DNA of 64,000 nt from Myxococcales bacterium (GCA_016792845.1 JAEUKH010000033.1:1-64000); one strand, 5' to 3'. Shown: positions 1 to 8,572, numbered from the stretch's first letter. Notes: generated from the letters alone by a model not told the origin. Made by a program: numbers and translations.

Positions 1-2
1 AG

Positions 3-140
3 AACGACTTCGACGCGCAGCGCATCGCCGCCGTCAACAACCTCCAGACGATCGAGCTGCGGCTACGAAACGCTCGCGCAGACCTGCTGGAGGAAGCGGC
101 TAGCGCGTGTCAACGACAACTAACCCGAGGGGTGTTCTAG
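3..140 (+). CDS. C-terminal end of a truncated gene (unknown function)
   Basis: An open frame enters from the left edge and ends at a TAG at 138-140. The 45 visible residues (NDFDAQRIAAVNNLQ onwards) are polar, rich in Ala, Leu, Arg and Glu, and have a heptad-like spacing that suggests a helical or coiled-coil C-terminus. The stop overlaps the stop of the convergent FG-GAP gene by a few bases, a usual arrangement for tail-to-tail genes. No family can be named from this fragment. It could be a chance frame in GC-rich DNA, but the composition is protein-like and nothing else explains the stretch. Confidence 0.45.
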   Translation, partial: NDFDAQRIAAVNNLQTIELRLRNARADLLEEAASACQRQLTRGVF

Positions 141-1966
141 AGCCCGCCGAAGGCGCTGCCGACCTCTTCGCCGTTGACGTCGAGCATGGTGCTGCCCGTA
201 GTGGTCCAGAGACGGGTCGTGACGGGCCCGAGATTGCCGCGGTAGAGGTACGCCGAGCCGGGGCCGTCGCGGCCCGCGAAGGGCGCGCGCTCGGCACCCA
301 CCAACACATCGCCGAGGTCGTCGCCGTTGACGTCGCCCGCGCCGTTGCAAGCCGAGCCGAGCGAGTCGCCGCCTACCGCGCCGTCGTAGGTCGCGGCTGG
401 GGTCGTGACGATGCCGTTCGCCGCGCCCACGTAGAGAAACGCGCGCCCCGTTTCGTTCTCTGCGCCGCTCGTGACGGGGGCGCCCACGATGAGGTCGTAG
501 TGCCCGTCGCCGTTGACGTCGCCCGCGCTGCCGAGGCCGCGCCCAAAGCCGCGGGCCCCGCTCGGAGGCGCGATGCTCGTGCGCGCCATGGTCGGCACCG
601 CGGTGCCGCCGCCGAAGATGAACACAGGGCTCTCGCCGCCGCTCGTGCGCGGCGCGCCCACCGCAAAGTCGGCGAAGCCGTCGCGGTCGATGTCGTAGGC
701 CGAGGTGAGCGTCGCGCCGAAGAAATCGCTCATCATGGTGCCGCGGTAGGTGCCGTCGGCGGTCGTGTCGGGGCGCTCGCCGCCGAGGTAGAGGTACGCC
801 GCGCCGACATCGACGACGTTGTTGTTCGGCGCCCGCGGCGCGCCCACCAAGAAGTCTGCGAAGCCGTCACCGTTGACGTCGCCCGCGCCCGCGACGGCGC
901 GCCCGAACTGAATCTGCGGCGCGCTCCCGCCGAGGGTGAGGTCGGGGGTCGCGTCGAGGGTCGCGCCGCCGAAGTAGACGAACACCTGGCCGCCCATCGA
1001 GCTGTTGTTGGCCGTGCTCGCGCCCACCGCGAAGTCGTCGAAGCCGTCGCCGTTGATGTCGCCCAAGATGGCCACCGAGCGGCCGAAATCGCTGCCCTGC
1101 ATCGGGGGGTTCAGGGTGAGCGTAGGGCGGTTGCTGGGGCTCGACCCGCCGAGGTAGACCGTCGCCTGGCCGTTGCCGCCCATCGCGAAGGGAGCGCCCA
1201 CCACGAGGTCGGCCACGCCGTCGCCGTTGAGGTCGCCGCGGCTCGAGACCGAGGTGCCGAAGGAGTCGTTCTCAGCCGCGCCCTCGACGCTCCAACCCGG
1301 CGTTGTCGCGGGCATCGCCGCGCCGAAATACACCGCCACGCGGCCGCGGTTGTTCATCCCTTGGGTGTCATAGCCCTTCGCGCCGATGACGATGTCGCTG
1401 AGGCCGTCGCCGTTGAGGTCGCTCATCGCGCGGCCCACGTTGAGAGGCCAGACCGCGGTGACGCCGAGCTCGCGGTTGCCGCCGTCGAGGGCCACCACGC
1501 GCCACCAGCGACGCCCTTGGGCCACGTCGGCGTTGGCCAGGATCGAGGTCGCGCCGGTGGCAGTGAAGGTGCTCTCGACCGAGGCGAAGGCCCGGCTCGT
1601 GGCGACCTCGACGCGGTACGAGGCCGCACCCGCCGCGGCGGTCCACACGAAGGTCGGACGCCGGCTCCGCACCGACACCCCGCTCGACGGCGCCACGTTG
1701 CGAAAGCCCATCACCGGCGGCGGCCCCGTGTCGGCCGGGCCTGCATCGCTCGGGCCCGCGTCAGAGCTCCCGGCGTCGAAGCCCGCGTCGACCGGCGCCC
1801 CCGCATCGACGGGGCCGGCGTCGGTCTCGACCACCTGGCCCCGGTCGAGCTGCCCGGCGTCGTAACGCGGCGGCGGCGGCGGCCCGTCGCCCGAGCAAGC
1901 CCCAAGTGAAAGCACCGACAGCACCCAAGCCAACGAGCCCTGAACCGTGAAGCATCGCGCACGCAT
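137..1966 (-). CDS. FG-GAP (integrin-alpha-like beta-propeller) repeat lipoprotein
   Basis: Predicted secreted lipoprotein of 609 residues from the ATG at 1966; an upstream GTG at 1984 would add six residues. The N-terminus has a hydrophobic stretch ending in the lipobox LSLGAC, followed by a low-complexity linker rich in DAG/DTG. A fibronectin-type or similar region with WTAAAGAASYRVEVA follows at about residues 95-170. From about residue 180 to the end there are seven FG-GAP units, each with a calcium-binding loop such as DLNGDGLSD, DVNGDGFAD or DIDRDGFAD followed by hydrophobic VVGAP. FG-GAP repeats fold as beta-propellers and usually serve in surface adhesion or binding. It is divergent from the pilin gene. 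The family call is strong; the ligand is unknown. Confidence 0.9.
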   Translation of the reverse strand: MRARCFTVQGSLAWVLSVLSLGACSGDGPPPPPRYDAGQLDRGQVVETDAGPVDAGAPVDAGFDAGSSDAGPSDAGPADTGPPPVMGFRNVAPSSGVSVRSRRPTFVWTAAAGAASYRVEVATSRAFASVESTFTATGATSILANADVAQGRRWWRVVALDGGNRELGVTAVWPLNVGRAMSDLNGDGLSDIVIGAKGYDTQGMNNRGRVAVYFGAAMPATTPGWSVEGAAENDSFGTSVSSRGDLNGDGVADLVVGAPFAMGGNGQATVYLGGSSPSNRPTLTLNPPMQGSDFGRSVAILGDINGDGFDDFAVGASTANNSSMGGQVFVYFGGATLDATPDLTLGGSAPQIQFGRAVAGAGDVNGDGFADFLVGAPRAPNNNVVDVGAAYLYLGGERPDTTADGTYRGTMMSDFFGATLTSAYDIDRDGFADFAVGAPRTSGGESPVFIFGGGTAVPTMARTSIAPPSGARGFGRGLGSAGDVNGDGHYDLIVGAPVTSGAENETGRAFLYVGAANGIVTTPAATYDGAVGGDSLGSACNGAGDVNGDDLGDVLVGAERAPFAGRDGPGSAYLYRGNLGPVTTRLWTTTGSTMLDVNGEEVGSAFGGL

Positions 1967-2094
1967 CGCCCGCGAGTGTGGCACAGCTCGCGAGGCCCGT
2001 CGGGGCCTTCGTTGGCGGGTTGCGTGGACGCCGTGAGACGCGATAGCGTCGAAGGGCGCGGAGCCGAGGTCGGCGCGCCGCGACGAGGCACCCG

Positions 2095-2691
2095 ATGTTG
2101 ATTCGCCGCAACACGCCCGAGGCCCAGGGCTTCTCGCTGGTCGAGCTCATGGTGGTGGTGATCATCATCGCGGTGCTCGCGGCGATCGCGTTCCCGCTTT
2201 ATGCGCGGCAGCGGTACAAGGCTCAGGCCACCGAGGCGAGCGAGACGCTCACCCGCATCGTGCAAGCCCAAGAGTCGTACCGCTCGGAGTTCAACGCCTA
2301 CTCCGACGTCGCCCACGACCCCTCGCTCGCGGGTACCAACGAGGGCACCAACGGCACCCTGGGCTCAAACTGGCACCCAGCCCTCGGCGCCCCCGCCGCA
2401 GGCCCCGGCGGCCGCACCGACTTCTACGCCAATCTCCCCGCCGCGTGGAATCAGCTCGGCGTCAGGCCACGCCGCCAGGTGCGCTACTCGTACCAGACCT
2501 CTGCAGGCAACCCCGGGGTCGTGCCCGTCACCCCCGACGGCGACATGGGCTACAGCGCCCTCCTCAACCAGCAGCAGAACGCCTGGTACTATGCCGTCGC
2601 CAGCGGTGACCTCGACCGCGATGGCGTTTATTCCCAGTTTTCGACGTCTAATTTGCTCAACCGTGTGATCGTGGTGCGCGAGACTGAGTAG
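2095..2691 (+). CDS. type IV pilin-like / prepilin-type N-terminal cleavage protein
   Basis: The 198-residue product starts with a short basic leader and the class III signal motif G|FSLVELMVVV, cleaved after Gly12 by a prepilin peptidase, with the conserved Glu at position 5 of the mature protein. The following hydrophobic helix (IIAVLAAIAFPLYARQ) is the usual pilin spine. The C-terminal domain is larger than that of a minimal PilA and rich in Asn, Gly, Tyr and Ala. Major and minor pilins and pseudopilins share this N-terminus; no pil or gsp assembly genes are nearby, so a minor pilin or orphan pilin is as likely as the major subunit. It is preceded by the divergent FG-GAP lipoprotein gene. 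Confidence 0.85.
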   Translation: MLIRRNTPEAQGFSLVELMVVVIIIAVLAAIAFPLYARQRYKAQATEASETLTRIVQAQESYRSEFNAYSDVAHDPSLAGTNEGTNGTLGSNWHPALGAPAAGPGGRTDFYANLPAAWNQLGVRPRRQVRYSYQTSAGNPGVVPVTPDGDMGYSALLNQQQNAWYYAVASGDLDRDGVYSQFSTSNLLNRVIVVRETE

Positions 2692-2759
2692 TTTTTCTCG
2701 GTGATCGGGCTCACGAAAGCCTGTACGGCCGGGGCGCGGTTTCGTTAGAGTCCCGCGTC

Positions 2760-5700
2760 ATGCCGACGCGGACACATCTCATCATCGGTTCGGCTCCGGG
2801 TAGCGAGCTCGTGGTTCAGGGCAATGGGGTTGCGCCACGTCATGCGCAGCTTACCTGGCGCGAGGGGTTGATCCTCCAAGACCTCGGGGCGGGCCGAACC
2901 ACCGTCGATGGCCGCGTGCTCGGGCCCAATGAGCAGGTCCAGCTGGCGGGCTTCCATGCGACGGTGCTCATCGGCGACGCCCGAGTGCCGCTGATCTCGG
3001 CCGAGATCACCAAGCTCTTTGTCGACCGGTCGAACCTCCCGCCTGAGCGCGCGGGGCTCGTGGTGGTTGGGCGCGACCCGGCCCGCGCCAACGTGGTGGT
3101 CTCGCACCCCACCGTCTCGGGGGCGCACCTCCGCGTCGACGTCTCGACCCGCACGGTCACCGACCTCGGCTCGAAGAGCGGCACCTTCGATCGCAATTCG
3201 CAGCGACTCCCGGCCAACACGCCGGTGTCCATCGACATGGCCGGGGGCTACTCGCTCGGCGCCGTCTGGATCCCTTCGCAGGCCCTCCTCGAACTCGCCG
3301 GCGCGCCGGTGGGTGCGACGGTGGCCCCGCAGATGGCCCCGGCTCCGACCGACCTCGGGGGTCGAGGCCAGGCGCCCGCCGGGTTCGCGCCGCAGGCCGG
3401 GGGCGGCTTCGCGTCGCACCAAGGGGGGCCTCAGGGGGGCCATCAGGGGGGCCATCAGGGTGCGCCGCAAGGGGGGCCTCAGGGCTTCGGCGGCGCGCCT
3501 CAGGGGGGCTTCGGCTCGCAGCAGGGGTATGGGCCGCCTGCGGGCGCGGCGATGGCCTCGCTCCAGGGGCAGGCGCCTCAGGGGCACGGGGCGGCGCCGG
3601 CGGGCGCTCAGCCGAACCGCACGATGTTCGGCACCTTTGACCTGTCGGGGGGCGGCAAGGCCATCGCGATGATCGGTCGCTTGCCGACCTGCGACATCGT
3701 GCTGCCCTACCCGCAGGTGTCATCGCGGCACACCAGCGTGATGAAGAGCCCCGACGGCAACCTCCTCATCGGCGACCTCGGGAGCACCAACGGCACCTAC
3801 GTCAACGGCCAGCGCCTCGTGCCTGGGCAGCCGCTGCCGGTGCCGCCGAAGTCGAAGATCTTCGTCGGGCCCTACCCCGTCGTGGTCGACCTCCAAGGCA
3901 ACTCGATCACGGCCTACGTCGAGCAAGAGAATCAGCAGTTTCAGAGCGCCAACCTCGTTGAGATCGAGGCCCTCGATCTTGAGCTGAAGGTGCCCGACCG
4001 CGAAGACAAGACCCGCGACAAGATCCTCCTCAATCATGTGACCTTCAAGGCGCTGCCGGGCGATCTCATTGCGCTCATGGGCCCTTCGGGCGCGGGCAAG
4101 ACCACGCTCTTGACGGTGCTCAACGGCTATCTCCGCCCGACCTCGGGTGAGGTCCGCATCAACGGCGAGAACCTCTACGCCATCTATGACGCGCTCCGGG
4201 GCAGCATCGGGTATGTGCCGCAAGACGACATCTTGCACCCTGAGCTTACGGTCAAAGAGGCGATCACGTACTCGGCGCGCTTCCGCCTGCCGGCCGACTA
4301 CTCCGATGAAGAGATCGAGAAGCGGGTCGAGCAGACGATCCTCGATTTGTCGCTCGGCGGCGTGAAGAACCTTGAGATCGGCAAGCCCGAGAAGAAGGTG
4401 CTCTCGGGCGGTCAGCGCAAGCGTGTGAACATCGCGCTCGAGCTGGTGACCGACCCTGCGTTGATGTTCCTCGATGAGCCGACTTCGGGGTTGGCGGCCG
4501 ACGACACGGTGGCCTTGATCGACCTTCTTTCGAGCCTCGCGAAGAAGTACGGCAAGACCATCATCGTGACCATTCACCAGCCGGCCCGCGAAGAATACGA
4601 GAAGTTCAACCTCGCGTTCATCATGGGCTACGGCGGCGAGCCGGTGTTCTTCGGCCCGACGGGCAAGAAGTCGTACGACTTCTTCGCGCAATACAAGGGC
4701 CAGCCGATCGACAACCCGCGCGACATGTTCGACCAGCTTAAAGTCCGCGAAGAAGACATGCTGCGTCAGATGCCGCAGGGCACGAAGAAAGAGGCCGCGC
4801 GGCTCGCCGCGGCGCAAGAGTGGCGCAAGGTCTTCTACCGCCCCGACAACGCGACCTACCGTGAGATGTACTCGGGTAAGCGCGAGCCCGGCAAGCCGGG
4901 TCAGTCGCGACCCCCGAGCCGCGCGACGGTGCCGCTCATTCGGCAGTTCGCACTGCTCTTCAGCCGCTACACCATCGTCAAGCGGCGCGACGTGGCGGGC
5001 ATGATCATCATGCTGGCCCAAGCGCCGATCATCGGCGGGCTCCTGGCCGCGGTGTTCTTCAGCAAAGAAGCGCAGTCGCCGAACCTCTGGTGTCAGAACC
5101 AGCTCATGACCCTTGAGCGCGAGGCGCAGGCCAGCCAGGCCTTTATGCAGTGCGCCGCGGGGCTCAATCAGACGCCCGAGGGCGCGACGCGCTTCGCGAA
5201 GGTCAACGACTTCAAGGGCGCGATCTTCTTCCTCACGGTGGGCTCGCTGTGGTTCGGCGTCTCGAACGCCGCGCGCGAGATCGTGGCCGAGATCGCCATC
5301 TACCGCCGCGAGCGCATGGTGAACCTCTCGATCTTCAACTACCTGATGTCGAAGTTCGTGCTGCTCACCATGCTCTGCGTGGTGCAGTGCACGGTGCTCC
5401 TCGGCATCGTTTATACGTCGTTGAACCTCGGTCACAACACCTGGGACGCCTTCCTCCCGATGCTCGGCACGATGATCCTGTCGGCCATGTGCGCGGTCTC
5501 GCTGGGGCTCTTGATCAGCACCGCGGTGACCTCGAGCGAGGCCGCGATGGCGCTGACCCCGATCGCGCTCATCCCGCAGGTGGTGCTCGGCGGCCTGCTC
5601 GTGCCGATGACCAACAAGACCTGGCTGAAGGTCGCCATGGCGGTGATGCCCGCGCGCTGGTCGTTCGAAGGCGTAATGGGCGCCGAGCGCGACGCGGTGG

Positions 5701-5945
5701 CGACCTCGTGGCGCATCCCGACCTGCCTCGACGCCGGGCGAGGGGTCTTGCGCGCCACCGACGCGCAGGGGCGGCACCTCTACAACTGCGCCGTCGAAGA
5801 GATCGCCAGCACCGTCGCGAACTCAGGCGGCTTCGGCTTCGGCACCTGGGATCAACCCCTCGTGCACAACGGGATCCTCGCTGGGATGACCGTGCTCTTT
5901 CTCACCAGCGTCGCGGTGCTCCTCAAGCGACGCGACTCGGTCTAG
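2760..5945 (+). CDS. FHA-domain ABC transporter, ATPase-permease fusion (ABCG type, Rv1747-like)
   Basis: The 1061-residue protein combines signalling and transport. I see three FHA-like modules: about residues 3-82, 95-180 (VVGRDPARANVVV, then HPTVSGAHLR) and 293-385 (MIGRLPTCDIVLP, SSRHTSV, DLGSTNGTYVNG). The second and third are separated by a Gly/Gln/Pro-rich linker coded by imperfect repeats. The ABC ATPase has Walker A GPSGAGKTT near residue 440, the signature LSGGQRKR near 547 and Walker B with LMFLDEPTSGL. An ABC2-type membrane domain with about six hydrophobic segments fills residues 735-1061. The layout matches Mycobacterium tuberculosis Rv1747, in which FHA domains bind phosphothreonine and so link export to Ser/Thr kinases; Rv1747 has two FHA domains. 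The substrate is unknown. Confidence 0.92.
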   Translation: MPTRTHLIIGSAPGSELVVQGNGVAPRHAQLTWREGLILQDLGAGRTTVDGRVLGPNEQVQLAGFHATVLIGDARVPLISAEITKLFVDRSNLPPERAGLVVVGRDPARANVVVSHPTVSGAHLRVDVSTRTVTDLGSKSGTFDRNSQRLPANTPVSIDMAGGYSLGAVWIPSQALLELAGAPVGATVAPQMAPAPTDLGGRGQAPAGFAPQAGGGFASHQGGPQGGHQGGHQGAPQGGPQGFGGAPQGGFGSQQGYGPPAGAAMASLQGQAPQGHGAAPAGAQPNRTMFGTFDLSGGGKAIAMIGRLPTCDIVLPYPQVSSRHTSVMKSPDGNLLIGDLGSTNGTYVNGQRLVPGQPLPVPPKSKIFVGPYPVVVDLQGNSITAYVEQENQQFQSANLVEIEALDLELKVPDREDKTRDKILLNHVTFKALPGDLIALMGPSGAGKTTLLTVLNGYLRPTSGEVRINGENLYAIYDALRGSIGYVPQDDILHPELTVKEAITYSARFRLPADYSDEEIEKRVEQTILDLSLGGVKNLEIGKPEKKVLSGGQRKRVNIALELVTDPALMFLDEPTSGLAADDTVALIDLLSSLAKKYGKTIIVTIHQPAREEYEKFNLAFIMGYGGEPVFFGPTGKKSYDFFAQYKGQPIDNPRDMFDQLKVREEDMLRQMPQGTKKEAARLAAAQEWRKVFYRPDNATYREMYSGKREPGKPGQSRPPSRATVPLIRQFALLFSRYTIVKRRDVAGMIIMLAQAPIIGGLLAAVFFSKEAQSPNLWCQNQLMTLEREAQASQAFMQCAAGLNQTPEGATRFAKVNDFKGAIFFLTVGSLWFGVSNAAREIVAEIAIYRRERMVNLSIFNYLMSKFVLLTMLCVVQCTVLLGIVYTSLNLGHNTWDAFLPMLGTMILSAMCAVSLGLLISTAVTSSEAAMALTPIALIPQVVLGGLLVPMTNKTWLKVAMAVMPARWSFEGVMGAERDAVATSWRIPTCLDAGRGVLRATDAQGRHLYNCAVEEIASTVANSGGFGFGTWDQPLVHNGILAGMTVLFLTSVAVLLKRRDSV

Positions 5946-5962
5946 AGATGTGACACCGTGAT

Positions 5963-5982
5963 GGGCCTCTGCCGAGAGGCCC
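5963..5982. terminator. possible bidirectional terminator hairpin
   Basis: A perfect 7-bp stem (GGGCCTC at 5963-5969 with GAGGCCC at 5976-5982) and a 6-base loop lie between the stop of the FHA-ABC transporter and the end of the convergent LEA14-type gene. There is no clear T-run, so it may act only weakly or with Rho. Confidence 0.45.
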
Positions 5983-6015
5983 CCGCGGTTCAAGCCTCAA
6001 CGCAGCGCGTTGTCT

Positions 6016-6531
6016 TCAATGCCCGCCCGGCAGGGGCGGCAAACCCGGAATCGAGTTCGGCGCGGCGCCGAGCAACACCCGTCGCGGCATGGTGCTCTCC
6101 ATCCGAAAGGGCACATCGAGCTGGATCGACTCGCCGCCCACCCGCGCCCGACCGTCGAGCCGGTAGGGCACGTTCTCGTTCATCATCGTTGCGAGGAGGA
6201 TGCCGGGCAGGTCGGCGATGGGCACCCTGACGTCGCCGTCGATGGGCACGTCGCGCCCGCTCGGGAGCCGCACGGGGTTGTTGATGGCGCTGCGCCCGAG
6301 GTCGCGCCCCGCGAGGGTGACCTGAACGTCGATCGACCGCACCGTGAGGTCGACGCGGTTCTCGTTGCGGGCCATGAGGTGGACCCTGAGCCGAAGGCCG
6401 TCGCTGCCGGCGCTCAAGATCTCGGCCGAGCGCGGCGTCAACCGCGGCGGCGTGGGCTTGGCGCAGCTCGCTGAAAAGGCCAGGGCCAACGGCAAGAGCC
6501 AACGTGTGCGTCGTGTAAACACCGGTGCCAT
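6016..6531 (-). CDS. LEA type 2 (WHy domain) lipoprotein
   Basis: The 171-residue product has a signal peptide with hydrophobic LPLALAFSAS and a Cys (SASCAKP) fitting a lipobox. The rest resembles the LEA14/WHy fold: alternating hydrophobic strands (LRLRVHLMARNENRVDLTV, then DVQVTLAGRDLGRSAINNP), a conserved N-x-N-type segment, and a closing strand region YRLDGRARV. Bacterial WHy lipoproteins are small immunoglobulin-like beta-sandwiches often linked to stress or desiccation tolerance. The gene is convergent with the FHA-ABC transporter and follows the HU-like gene on the same strand. The family is recognised by pattern, not by a search. Confidence 0.75.
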   Translation of the reverse strand: MAPVFTRRTRWLLPLALAFSASCAKPTPPRLTPRSAEILSAGSDGLRLRVHLMARNENRVDLTVRSIDVQVTLAGRDLGRSAINNPVRLPSGRDVPIDGDVRVPIADLPGILLATMMNENVPYRLDGRARVGGESIQLDVPFRMESTMPRRVLLGAAPNSIPGLPPLPGGH

Positions 6532-6636
6532 CGTACGGCGAGAGACTTACACGTTTTCGCCGGGCGGCGTGGTGCCCAAATACGACGACACCTCGCCGGG
6601 CCTTGTAGCCGCAGCGAGGTGTCGACGCGCGATGCG

Positions 6637-6652
6637 CCCGCCCGGAGGCGGG
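6637..6652 (-). terminator. possible terminator hairpin after the HU-like gene
   Basis: A 6-bp GC stem (CCCGCC at 6637-6642 with GGCGGG at 6647-6652, 4-base loop) lies just past the stop of the HU-like gene. It lacks a T-run, and GC-rich DNA gives such stems by chance, so this is weak. Confidence 0.25.
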
Positions 6653-6660
6653 GCGACCAC

Positions 6661-7017
6661 TCAGTTGACCGAGTCTTTGAGGGCCTTGATCGGCCGCGCG
6701 CGGACGGTCGAACCCGCGGGCTTGTCTTTACGAACGGCCTTCTGCTTGGTGAAGGGGTTGACGTACTCGCCACCCTTCACGGCGCGGCGTGTCGCCACGA
6801 CGAACTTGGCGAAGCCCGGGAGCACGAAGACCTTGGTCTTCTTCAGCTCTGACTGACCCACCTCGACGAGCTTCTCGAGCACGCCCTTGATCTGGGTCTT
6901 GCTCGGGCCGTCGTCGCCGAGCGCCTCGTGGATGGCCGTGATGAGGCCAGCCTTGGTCAGTTTCTTAACAGATGCCTTGGCCGGCTTCTTCGCCGGCGCT
7001 GCCTTCGCCTTCGCCAT
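6661..7017 (-). CDS. HU-family DNA-binding protein with Lys/Ala-rich N-terminal tail
   Basis: A 118-residue nucleoid protein. Residues 1-20 form a histone H1-like tail (MAKAKAAPAKKPAKASVKK). The HU fold follows: helices TKAGLITAIHEALG and TKTQIKGVLEKLVEVGQSEL-like, then the beta-arm with FVLPGFAKFVVATRR and a basic C-terminal region (NPFTKQKAVRKDKPAG). HU dimers bend and compact DNA. The canonical arm tip G-R-N-P is altered here to GGEYVNP. The start ATG at 7017 is the only good one. Lys-rich extensions on HU are known in several myxobacteria and actinobacteria, where they add non-specific DNA or RNA binding; that role is inferred here. Confidence 0.88.
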   Translation of the reverse strand: MAKAKAAPAKKPAKASVKKLTKAGLITAIHEALGDDGPSKTQIKGVLEKLVEVGQSELKKTKVFVLPGFAKFVVATRRAVKGGEYVNPFTKQKAVRKDKPAGSTVRARPIKALKDSVN

Positions 7018-7435
7018 GACGCTCTACCTCGCGGTTGCGTGGCTCAACCATCGAGCCAACGAACAACGCGAACCTACACGATGCCGGTCGCCGCGCGAGC
7101 ATTTTGACCCGAAAACGACGACGATTTTCATCGTGATCGGCGCGCCGACGGTGCAAGAGCTACACAGGTCGACGAGGCCTTGAGTGAAGAAAATCACTTG
7201 TTATAAAGCAGTTTGAGAGAAAGATGCCCGGGCCCGCCTTCGGCCCCGAGGGCGCGTTCGGCGTTGTGGAGCTCCGTCAAGCGCGGGCTTTCATGACGTT
7301 CGTGCCGAGGGTGGAGCTCCGAACTTGACAAGCAGAAGCGCCTACGCATCGTGGCGAAGCGCGCGTCGGGGCCTTCACCAGAGTGGCCGCGGTTGTCAAT
7401 AGACAACACCGAGGCCGCGGTCTCTTTCGAGTGTT
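7018..7435. other. intergenic region (418 bp) upstream of the HU-like gene
   Basis: Relatively AT-rich compared with its surroundings. It holds two copies of the palindrome-containing word GTGGAGCTCCG (7266-7276 and 7311-7321) and a perfect 6-4-6 dyad GTTGTC-AATA-GACAAC at 7392-7407. A T/A-rich block with TTGTTATAAAG lies near 7199-7208. These may be operators or promoter parts for the HU-like gene, or a terminator for the lipoprotein gene ending at 7436. I see no convincing gene: the longest frame (7194-7409, minus) has atypical composition. Confidence 0.5.
7392..7407. promoter_or_regulatory. perfect 6-4-6 inverted repeat (operator or hairpin)
   Basis: GTTGTC AATA GACAAC lies 28 bases past the stop of the lipoprotein gene. 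It is AT-richer than terminators elsewhere in the window and has no T-run, so an operator-like site is at least as likely as a terminator. Confidence 0.35.
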
Positions 7436-8572
7436 TCAGAGCCCGGTGGGGGCGAAGGCGAGCACGCTGCGGGCGGCGGTGGGCTCAGGCGGGCTCTGCT
7501 CGGGCAGCGTCTGGTTGTTGCTAAGGTCGGTGCCTTCGGCGTTCGTGAGGCGCACGAAGAGCCCGAGCTGCGGCTGCGGGGGCGGGCGGCTGTTGTCGTA
7601 GAGGCTCGTCCACGCGATGCCGATCTCGCAGGCGGGGGTGCCCGTGCGGGTGCAGACCGCCTGGTCGCCCTGGAGCCAGCGGAAGTCGCCCCTGCACGCG
7701 GTGCAGGCCACGTCGCGGAGGCCCACAAACTCGCTGAGCTCGGTGGCGGCCTTGCTGCGCAGCCCGCGGGTGCCCCAGGCGAGCTCGGCCCCGAAGCCTG
7801 CGGGCATCGTCGTGATGTTGCACGAGACGCTGTTGTCGAGGGCCCCGACGCCGTCGGTGAGGCTCGCGATCGAGGTCACCCCGGTGGCCGTGCTGCCGGG
7901 CACGTAGTCGCGGTCGAGGTAGACCACGATGGCGTTGGTGTCTTCGACCACGCCCGTGATGCCGAGGTAGAGCCGCTGGCTGTCGTACGCGACGTGGAGG
8001 CTCGTGAGGGCGTTCTGCGTCGGGCCCCACGGCGAGGCCACGGAGTTGCGCAGCACCCACGCCCCGCTCGGCCAGTCGCTCCCGATGACGCCGTCGAGGG
8101 TCGGGGTGCCGCGGGCTGAGGCGGCGGCCGCGTCGTGGGCCGCAGAATCAGCGACTGCGCTGTCGACGCCCCCCTCGGCGAGGCCGCTGTCGGCGCGCCC
8201 GGCGTCGAGACCGCCCGCATCGAGCGACCCCGCGTCGGCTGAGCCCGTGTCAACGCCCCCCGCGTCGCGCGGGCCCGCGTCAAAGGCGCCTGCGTCGGGC
8301 GCGCCCGCGTCAAGGGCCCCGCGGTCGGTGGAGACGGGCACATCGGCGCCGCTGTCACCGATGGCGCCGTCGACGACCGCCGGACGGTCGAGCGACGCGC
8401 CCGCGTCACCCGCGCCCGCGTCACCCCGCGGACCCGTGTCGGTCACGGCGCCCAGGTCTTCGAGCCCGAGGCCCCCCGCGTCTTCCGGCAAGAGCCGCCG
8501 GCTGTCGTCTGAGCACGCCGCCGCTGTGATGGCCCAACCTAGTACAAACACTGCCAAAACTCGCCGTCGCAT
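7436..8572 (-). CDS. lipoprotein with DAG-rich linker and a CBM9/DOMON-like C-terminal domain
   Basis: The start ATG at 8572 is chosen because GGGAG sits 7 bases upstream; a GTG at 8578 is the alternative. The 378-residue protein has a signal peptide ending in the lipobox ITAAAC, then about 120 residues of DAG/DTG-type low complexity. The C-terminal 210 residues begin TPTLDGVIGSDW, continue with LHVAYDSQRLYLGITG and IVVYLDRDYVPG, and look like the CBM9/DOMON-like beta-sandwich found in carbohydrate-binding or haem-binding envelope proteins. Several Cys residues (CTACRG, CTRTGTPAC) suggest disulfides. It is divergent from the Crp/Fnr gene. Ligand unknown. Confidence 0.75.
   Translation of the reverse strand: MRRRVLAVFVLGWAITAAACSDDSRRLLPEDAGGLGLEDLGAVTDTGPRGDAGAGDAGASLDRPAVVDGAIGDSGADVPVSTDRGALDAGAPDAGAFDAGPRDAGGVDTGSADAGSLDAGGLDAGRADSGLAEGGVDSAVADSAAHDAAAASARGTPTLDGVIGSDWPSGAWVLRNSVASPWGPTQNALTSLHVAYDSQRLYLGITGVVEDTNAIVVYLDRDYVPGSTATGVTSIASLTDGVGALDNSVSCNITTMPAGFGAELAWGTRGLRSKAATELSEFVGLRDVACTACRGDFRWLQGDQAVCTRTGTPACEIGIAWTSLYDNSRPPPQPQLGLFVRLTNAEGTDLSNNQTLPEQSPPEPTAARSVLAFAPTGL

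Noticed and set aside
107..1909. 600-residue open frame on the plus strand, antisense to the FG-GAP gene
   Set aside because: Arg/Ala/Val/Glu-rich shadow product without any recognisable motif; the minus strand carries signal peptide, lipobox and FG-GAP repeats.
3720..5777. 685-residue minus-strand frame across the FHA-ABC gene
   Set aside because: Composition typical of antisense frames in GC-rich DNA (His/Arg/Leu/Ala); the plus strand encodes a complete ABC transporter.
7194..7409. 71-residue minus-strand frame in the gap before the HU-like gene
   Set aside because: Third-position base use does not match neighbours, no domain, no RBS, and it overlaps palindromic sites.
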